Below are positions 56,074-64,000 of a stretch of 64,000 bases of DNA, piece by piece (position 1 is the stretch's first letter; every line of letters begins with the position of its first letter). A model generated the notes under the pieces. It made no database searches. It was not told the DNA's origin and was given only the letters and a program-made list of their open reading frames with translations. The position numbers and the translations under genes were made by a program. This DNA comes from Halioglobus maricola. GTDB lineage: Bacteria > Pseudomonadota > Gammaproteobacteria > Pseudomonadales > Halieaceae. The stretch is taken from positions 2,494,501-2,558,500 of the forward strand of contig NZ_CP036422.1 in assembly GCF_009388985.1 (NCBI RefSeq), read 5' to 3'.

Positions 56074-58272
56074 TTGCACGATAGATTGGGGCCGGCTTTT
56101 TTGAGCAATTGCCGGCCCCTGAGCAGTCAGCGATTCTTCTGTGTGACGCCAGATTTGGAGACAAAGGCTGATGGCACCTTGTTTGAGGGCGGTAGTGCCG
56201 CTGTACCGGGTGGGTACTTTCCTGCACCGGCGCAGGTCGACGGCGAGCTGGCACCTGACGGATTTGGTTACGACAAGTCTGGCGACCCGGTCGCATTTGC
56301 GCAACCCGAAGACCTGTATAACCTTAATGAGCAAACATCACTGACCTCGGCCATGCAGCGTTCCGGGCTGGGCCTGTTCGCCCATTACAATCTTGGCGAA
56401 CACATGGTACTTGACGCTTCCCTGCTACATGCACAGAACACTGTGGATTCACAATTTTCCCCAGCCGCTGCGTTCCTGGGTAACCTTATTGTCAACCTCA
56501 AAAACCCACTGTTAAGTGAGGCTAACCGAGACACCCTTGCCTCCAGCTTCGACCCCCAGAACCGGGGTTTTGTGGTGCAGCCGTATTACTACCGTGCGAT
56601 GCAGGCGGGTAATCGCACGCGAAAGGATGATTCAGAAAACACCTGGTTCAACCTGGAAGCCAGTGGACGTCTATTCGATGACTGGCAATGGACTGCAGCC
56701 TATACCCAATCAGACTATGACATGGAACTGAAGCAAAAAGGTGGCGTGTTGGCGCCATCCATACGCCAGGCTGCGCTGGTCAACCCCGCCACCGGCGGTT
56801 GTTTTGACACATCTGGAGGGTGCCAGCCAGCAGATATCTTTGGCCCGGGACGCCTGTCAGAGCAGGCTCTGTCTTTTATTTCCGCCGAGCCTTACCTCAG
56901 TACCGAGTCTACCCGCCAGCAGGTGGCATCCCTGCGCGCCAATGGTTTTATCAACATCAGTCAATGGACGGATATTGGCCTGGCTGCAGGCCTGGAGTGG
57001 CGTCGCGATAAGAGCCGCCATCGCCCCGACCCTCGCCTCTTGGAAGCAAACAGCTTTCGCATCGCGCAGCCAGTGTCCGGTGAGGACGATGTGACCGAGG
57101 CCTACGGCGAGATACTCTTGCCTTTACTTCGGGAACGCAAAGGCGCACAGCTACTGGAGCTGGAACTGGGTGCACGATTCTCCGACTACTCAAAGACCGG
57201 CAATGAGTGGACATGGAAAGCAGGCGCCAACTGGGTACCGATGGACGGGCTGCGGCTGCGCGCCAGTTTTAATCGCGCCGCTCGGGCACCCAATATGAAT
57301 GAAACCTACACCCCCCTGGTGGAGGAAGACTTTTTTCAACTGGGGGCCATCTTCCCTGACCCTTGTGCCGCCTCTAACCGCCCGCAAGACACTCCCGGCC
57401 GCTCGGAACTGTGTATCAGTCAGGGCATGGACCCTGCCAACCTGCCTACCTTCGAACCCCCCACCGTTTTCCGATTCACCGACGCCATTAGCGGCAATCC
57501 TGAATTAGAAACAGAGGTGGCCGACACCTATACGCTGGGAGTGGTATGGACGCCGCCCAGCGTAACAGGCTTGTCTGTCACTCTCGATTATTACGATATT
57601 GAAATCACAGACGCTATCAGCGCAATTAACCCCTACCCCGCGTTCCAATTATGCTGGGTGGACCAGGCATTTTGCCAGGGCATCGAGCGGGCGCCAGAGG
57701 GCCAGGTAACAAGATTTTTCGGCACTTATTACAACACCGACAGCCTGCAGACCAATGGCATTGATTTGGCCTTCACTTACACCTGGTCGCACCAGGCCCC
57801 ATGGGCCTGGCCCTCCAGTCTGGGAGTGTCGGTTGCGGCTAATTGGTTACACAGTTTTGAGCTGGTCGGTAATGTCGGCAGCTGGGAACGCGCAGGACGA
57901 TTTGGTAGCCCCTGTCGCGCGGTACTGCCTGATTATCGGAGCCTGTCGAGTATCCACTACAACACAGGCCCCCTATCGGCCACACTCAGTTGGCAGTGGC
58001 TGGATGGCGCGGAGAACGCGGGCGATTTGCTAACCCCGCCCGGCGCCACCCCGGCGCCACAGGCGGTTCCTGAACTGGCATCTGAAAGTTATTTTGACTT
58101 AACCCTAGGTTGGCTAGCCAGCGAACGTCTGTCACTCAACTTCGCGGTCATCAACCTGACAGATACCACTCCACCCTTGCTAGGGCACAACGCTAGCCAT
58201 GCTAATACTAATTCCGCCACTTATGATGTCTTGGGGCGTCGCTATCACGCGAGTATCGCGCTACAGTTTTAG
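56074..58272 (+). pseudogene. TonB-dependent receptor remnant lacking the plug
   Basis: The open frame of 732 codons has no signal peptide, TonB box or plug. It begins at a TTG without a ribosome binding site, inside a hairpin region, and becomes receptor-like only at about 56,150. The C-terminal barrel is well preserved: NRAARAPNMNETYTPL, a long extracellular region with Cys, NPELETEVADTYTLGVVWTP and a final SIALQF. It is a 5'-truncated gene. The hairpin at 56,088-56,119 may mark the breakpoint. Confidence 0.8.
56088..56119. repeat. Perfect 9-bp inverted repeat at remnant boundary
   Basis: GGGGCCGGC and GCCGGCCCC are separated by 14 bases including a T6 run. It lies between the small exported gene and the receptor remnant. 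It could end transcription of the former, but no T run follows the stem on either strand. Confidence 0.5.
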
Positions 58273-58285
58273 CCAGGCGAGTGCC

Positions 58286-60836
<2,551 letters not shown>

Positions 60837-61196
60837 TTACCGCGTTAGTGGCGCCCGGTTTGCAGGAGAGAGTGATCTGTGAGTGCATTGGTATTCAGGG
60901 GTGCTGGCGGTCAGAAAAATTATCGGAGTATTGACCCCATGATCTCTTCGAAGGGCCTGGCACGCGGTTAGGCCATCCATAATTGGCATCGATACATCCA
61001 TGATGATCACCGCATACCCATTGGTGCTTGCCAGCTCGATAGCGCTGCGTCCATTAAACGCAAAATCTATGTCGTAACCAAAATCTGAAAGAAAGTCCGA
61101 CAGTGATCTCGCGAGGCTGGAATCGTCCTCTACGAGAAGAAGTGGTATGTTGTCGGCTTTCAAGATAATGGGCTCTTGGTTCTCAGGCGCATGCAA
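60837..61196 (-). pseudogene. Truncated response-regulator receiver domain
   Basis: 119 codons. PLLLVEDDSSLARSLSDFL gives the acidic pocket, AVIIMDVSMPIMDG the phospho-acceptor Asp, and TPIIFLTAS the Thr/Ser strand. After LTAS the sequence leaves the family (TPEYQCTHRS) and ends, so the conserved Lys, the last helices and any output domain are missing. The start would be TTG without a ribosome binding site. It is most likely a decayed gene. Confidence 0.7.
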
Positions 61197-61306
61197 ACAA
61201 TAGTAGAGGTGATTATAACCTTGTTAATGTGACTCATTTGTCACGCTCGCCACAGAGCAGTCCGATTGCCGCAACGACATCACTTGATCGCGAAGGAATA
61301 TACTTT

Positions 61307-62674
61307 ATGAAATTAGAAAAAATATTACTCTTCATAGGCTTATCTGCTTTATCAGTGGCCGCTTTTTCAGACACGGAAAAAGAAAATCAAGTAGCTCAAA
61401 CCTTGATCACCAATGCTCATGTTTGGGATGGCACCAGCGACGGCATCACCAAGAAGGTCAATGTTCTTGTTGAGAACAATTTAATCAAAAAAATCCGAGC
61501 AGAAGTCAGTGATGCTCATGCCGAAGCAACGATCATCGATGCTCACGGCAAAGTACTGATGCCAGGCCTTATAGATACACACACTCACATTGCGGCACCA
61601 GAGCAATTAGAGAGGCTAATGGATGACGTTGACTGGATGTACTGGGGAATTTCTGCCGCTCAAGTTACCGAAGACTGGTTAATGAGGGGATACACCACAG
61701 TTCGCGATGCAGGCGGTCCGGCGTCAAGCATACATAAAGCAGTTGAAGACGGTCGCCTTATAGGCCCGAGAATTTACTCATCTGGTCAAGTCATATCGCA
61801 AACTTCAGGGCATGGCGACCATCGGCATTTTAATACTCCGCATCCAAATTTTCAGGGTAATCATGGAGGCAAAATGCAAAGCATGGACGGCTTTGAACTT
61901 ATATGTGATGGCGTAGATGAAGTATTGCGCTGTACAAGAGAAGTCTTACGCCAAGGCGCCACGCAAATAAAGATCATGGCAGGTGGTGGCACATCATCAA
62001 ACTTTGGCCCTCTCTACACGATGCAGTACTTGCCAGAAGAGATCGAGGCGGCTGTTCGAGCAGCAGCAGACTACGGAACTTACGTTATGGTGCATGCCTA
62101 CCATGATGAGTCGATTATCCGTAGTCTTGATGCGGGTGTTCGTTCAATTGAGCACGGTACGTTGATGACCGAGAAAGGCATGGAAGCGATCATGGAAAAA
62201 GATGCCTGGATTTCACCATATTTCACTGTGCTGTCCTTGCCGTTCGAGGTGGTCGCTGCCTATGTGGGTCCGGAAAACGTAGACAAATCAAAGCAAGTTA
62301 TTGATGGCGCAAGAAACCAACTTAGAATCCTAAAGGAGTCTGGGTACGAAAAAATTGCGTTTGGCGCTGATGTTGTAGGACCTCTTTCTGTACAGCAAAC
62401 AGCAAACAACGAATTTGCAGTGCGTGCCGAATACTGGACGCCGGTAGAGGTACTGAAACAAGCGACTTATAACAATGGCCGAATGCTTAAAGAAGAAACT
62501 GGACTACGCAACCCTTACCAGGAGGGGGATTTGGGCGTTATCAGGGAAGGTGCATATGCCGATATGATTATTGTTGATGGGAACCCTCTAACTGACATTT
62601 CATTATTAACCCGGCCTAAAGAAAGCATCGATCTAATTATGAAAGATGGCGTGATCTACAAAAACACCTTGTAG
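61307..62674 (+). CDS. Exported amidohydrolase (imidazolonepropionase/prolidase-like)
   Basis: 455 residues from the ATG at 61307 (GAAGGA upstream). A signal peptide ends AAFSDT. The amidohydrolase TIM barrel shows LMPGLIDTHTHIAAPE (metal His pair), TQIKIMAGGG (Lys ligand), VMVHAYHDES (His), SIEHGTLM (His) and FGADVVGP (Asp). It hydrolyses amides or cyclic imides in the periplasm; the substrate is unknown. It is clearly AT-richer than most neighbours, suggesting acquisition. Confidence 0.87.
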   Translation: MKLEKILLFIGLSALSVAAFSDTEKENQVAQTLITNAHVWDGTSDGITKKVNVLVENNLIKKIRAEVSDAHAEATIIDAHGKVLMPGLIDTHTHIAAPEQLERLMDDVDWMYWGISAAQVTEDWLMRGYTTVRDAGGPASSIHKAVEDGRLIGPRIYSSGQVISQTSGHGDHRHFNTPHPNFQGNHGGKMQSMDGFELICDGVDEVLRCTREVLRQGATQIKIMAGGGTSSNFGPLYTMQYLPEEIEAAVRAAADYGTYVMVHAYHDESIIRSLDAGVRSIEHGTLMTEKGMEAIMEKDAWISPYFTVLSLPFEVVAAYVGPENVDKSKQVIDGARNQLRILKESGYEKIAFGADVVGPLSVQQTANNEFAVRAEYWTPVEVLKQATYNNGRMLKEETGLRNPYQEGDLGVIREGAYADMIIVDGNPLTDISLLTRPKESIDLIMKDGVIYKNTL

Positions 62675-62680
62675 TAAATA

Positions 62681-62710
62681 TGGAACGCTATTCATCTGGA
62701 TAGCGCTCCA
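62681..62710 (+). terminator. Rho-independent terminator of the amidohydrolase gene
   Basis: An 11-bp stem with one mismatch (TGGAACGCTAT with ATAGCGCTCCA), an 8-base loop, followed by TCTTCATTCTCTTTCT. It begins seven bases after the stop codon. Confidence 0.75.
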
Positions 62711-62954
62711 TCTTCATTCTCTTTCTACGATTCTGACAAGTTGACTGGTTGAGACGGACGAACTCCAGTGCGCAGTAACCCGTTATTCTTGCACTTTAAG
62801 CGCACTTCAAGTTGGCCATACGCTCGGCTACTCTTCCTAAACCAAAACTCCAGGAAACGTCCAGCTTTTCGAGCTTACTGTCGAAAACCACCTCGACCCC
62901 ACCAACCCTGGGGCCAGGCGAATCAGCTCAGGCTGGCCACTTACAGATTCAGAG

Positions 62955-64000
62955 TTACAGAGATGACGCCCGCCGCCTTGTCTGAACCAGATTGGCAGCA
63001 CCCCAGAGAGCCATCAGAACGGTAAGGGCCATCAGAATATGGGAAGGCAAAGCTGGTATGGCGTTTGGTACGGTCGCCGATCTTACCGGTGCAGCGGCAG
63101 CGGGAACAGCAACAGAAACCGGGTCGCTGATCCTTCCAATAGCTGGATCCTGATCCAGGAAACCATCGTTGTCGGAAATGGAATAGCTGATCTTGCTTTC
63201 TCTAACTATTGCTCCCGGTATAGCAGCCCAACTGTCACCGATCACCTTGTAAGCAGCTGCTCCGGGTGGCAACTCAGTGCCGAAGTCAATTATGATTTGT
63301 ATTGTTTCACCACTGATATAACAACCCGCCAGCTCAAAGTTAACACCGAAAGTCAGTGCATTCTCGGCTATGGCCTTACCTGGAGCTGCCATTTCAATAG
63401 AAGGGTTGAAGCCTTCTCGAACAAGAGTGCATTCTGAGTTCGGATTGCTAGGGATGGCGGTAATTGTTACATCGCTTTGACCTATTTCGGTCAAGGCCCT
63501 AGGGAAATCGTCTGCGTTGTCGCCGACACCGTCACCGTCGGTGTCTTTACTCTCGTTAGGATCACTCGGGAAGTCGTCTGCGTTGTCACCGACACCGTCA
63601 CCGTCTGAGTCTTTACTCTCGCTGGGATCACTGGGAAAGTCGTCTGCGTTGTCGCCGACACCGTCACCGTCGGTGTCTTTAGTCTCGCTGGGATCACTGG
63701 GGAAGTCGTCTGCGTTGTCGCCAACACCGTCACCGTCGGTGTCTTTAGTCTCGCTGGGATCATTGGGGAAGTCGTCTGCGTTGTCGCCGACACCGTCACC
63801 GTCGGTGTCTTTAGTCTCGCTGGGATCATTGGGGAAATCATCGTCAAGGTCACCTACACCATCGTTGTCGCTGTCTGCCAGGACAAATTGCACACTGATA
63901 TTACAAGCGCCTCCCGTCATTCTCGCCGTCCTATAGACATAGCGTCGGAGAAATTCGGAAGCCTCGACTATGCCACCGCCACATGTGCCTTCAACGATAG
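62955..64000 (-). CDS. TSP3-repeat surface protein, 5' end beyond the window
   Basis: Partial: the frame stays open to the right edge, reading upstream of an internal Met (at 63,920) through RTARMTGGACNIS. Six calcium-binding thrombospondin type 3 repeats (DTDGDGVGDNADDFP, 22 residues each) are followed by a choice-of-anchor U-like domain (FGVNFELAGCYISGETIQI, AYKVIGDSWAAIPG), and then a C-terminal sorting region with IPALPSHILMAL, a hydrophobic helix and RRRASSL, of the IPTL-CTERM kind. Such tails are thought to be processed by a dedicated exosortase; none is in the window. Confidence 0.8.
   Translation of the reverse strand, partial: IVEGTCGGGIVEASEFLRRYVYRTARMTGGACNISVQFVLADSDNDGVGDLDDDFPNDPSETKDTDGDGVGDNADDFPNDPSETKDTDGDGVGDNADDFPSDPSETKDTDGDGVGDNADDFPSDPSESKDSDGDGVGDNADDFPSDPNESKDTDGDGVGDNADDFPRALTEIGQSDVTITAIPSNPNSECTLVREGFNPSIEMAAPGKAIAENALTFGVNFELAGCYISGETIQIIIDFGTELPPGAAAYKVIGDSWAAIPGAIVRESKISYSISDNDGFLDQDPAIGRISDPVSVAVPAAAAPVRSATVPNAIPALPSHILMALTVLMALWGAANLVQTRRRASSL
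63480..63875 (-). repeat. Six tandem 66-bp repeats coding for TSP3 units
   Basis: Nearly identical 66-bp units in frame within the surface-protein gene, each giving one 22-residue Asp-rich repeat. The inner units differ at few positions, which suggests recent unit duplication or gene conversion. Confidence 0.9.

Noticed and set aside
63480..63875. Regular 66-bp repeats as a CRISPR array
   Set aside because: The units are contiguous, in frame, and code for calcium-binding TSP3 repeats; there are no variable spacers.

Overview
The window looks like chromosome of a marine gammaproteobacterium, most likely of the Halieaceae (OM60/NOR5) kind or a close relative. This is inferred from the protein repertoire: TamA/TamB, SlyX, a YciH-type SUI1 protein, Slt70, many TonB-dependent receptors and acyl-CoA enzymes, a class D sortase and DUF1254/DUF1214 proteins. 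The GC-rich codon usage fits. There is no rRNA and no taxonomic marker gene, so the assignment is provisional. Most of the sequence is densely coded. Several genes use GTG or TTG starts supported by good ribosome binding sites.

Layout. 1-8.3 kb is general metabolism: an F420-type flavin oxidoreductase, pyruvate phosphate dikinase, an acyl-CoA synthetase, a class V aminotransferase, a membrane metal-dependent hydrolase and an OmpA-like lipoprotein. 8.3-15.3 kb is a minus-strand envelope operon: plsC, a DUF1145 protein, a methyltransferase, tamA and tamB. 15.4-18.0 kb holds a metallo-beta-lactamase-fold gene with a small downstream partner, then a class D sortase with its probable substrate. 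18.2-24.4 kb holds an epoxide hydrolase, an acyl-CoA dehydrogenase pair, slyX and a SUI1 gene. 24.5-28.7 kb has three arsenosugar-type genes and slt70. 28.8-31.4 kb is a ring-hydroxylating dioxygenase pair with a divergent TetR regulator.

At 31,571 there is a tRNA-Arg(CCT) gene. Its 3' part is repeated at 37,225-37,283, and the roughly 5.6 kb between is clearly AT-richer than the surroundings. This has the form of a genomic island integrated into a tRNA gene, but no integrase is visible. Its five genes lie on one strand. They encode an endonuclease/exonuclease/phosphatase-fold protein and four probably exported proteins: an L,D-transpeptidase, a LysM-like/subtilisin-like protease, a lipoprotein of no known family and a zinc-metalloprotease-like lipoprotein. 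This cassette is the best candidate here for an undescribed system.

37.4-42.0 kb has a lipoprotein fusing two DUF1566 domains to a diheme cytochrome c peroxidase, followed by a beta-barrel protein and a small lipoprotein. 42.1-54.9 kb is a probable uptake and catabolism region: DUF1254/DUF1214 proteins, an AraC regulator, a TonB-dependent receptor and three exported hydrolases, one a double-hydrolase lipoprotein. 54.9-64.0 kb has a cold-shock/DUF1294 protein, a TonB receptor that has lost its plug, katG, a truncated response regulator, an exported amidohydrolase, and a thrombospondin-type-3 repeat surface protein that runs off the right edge.
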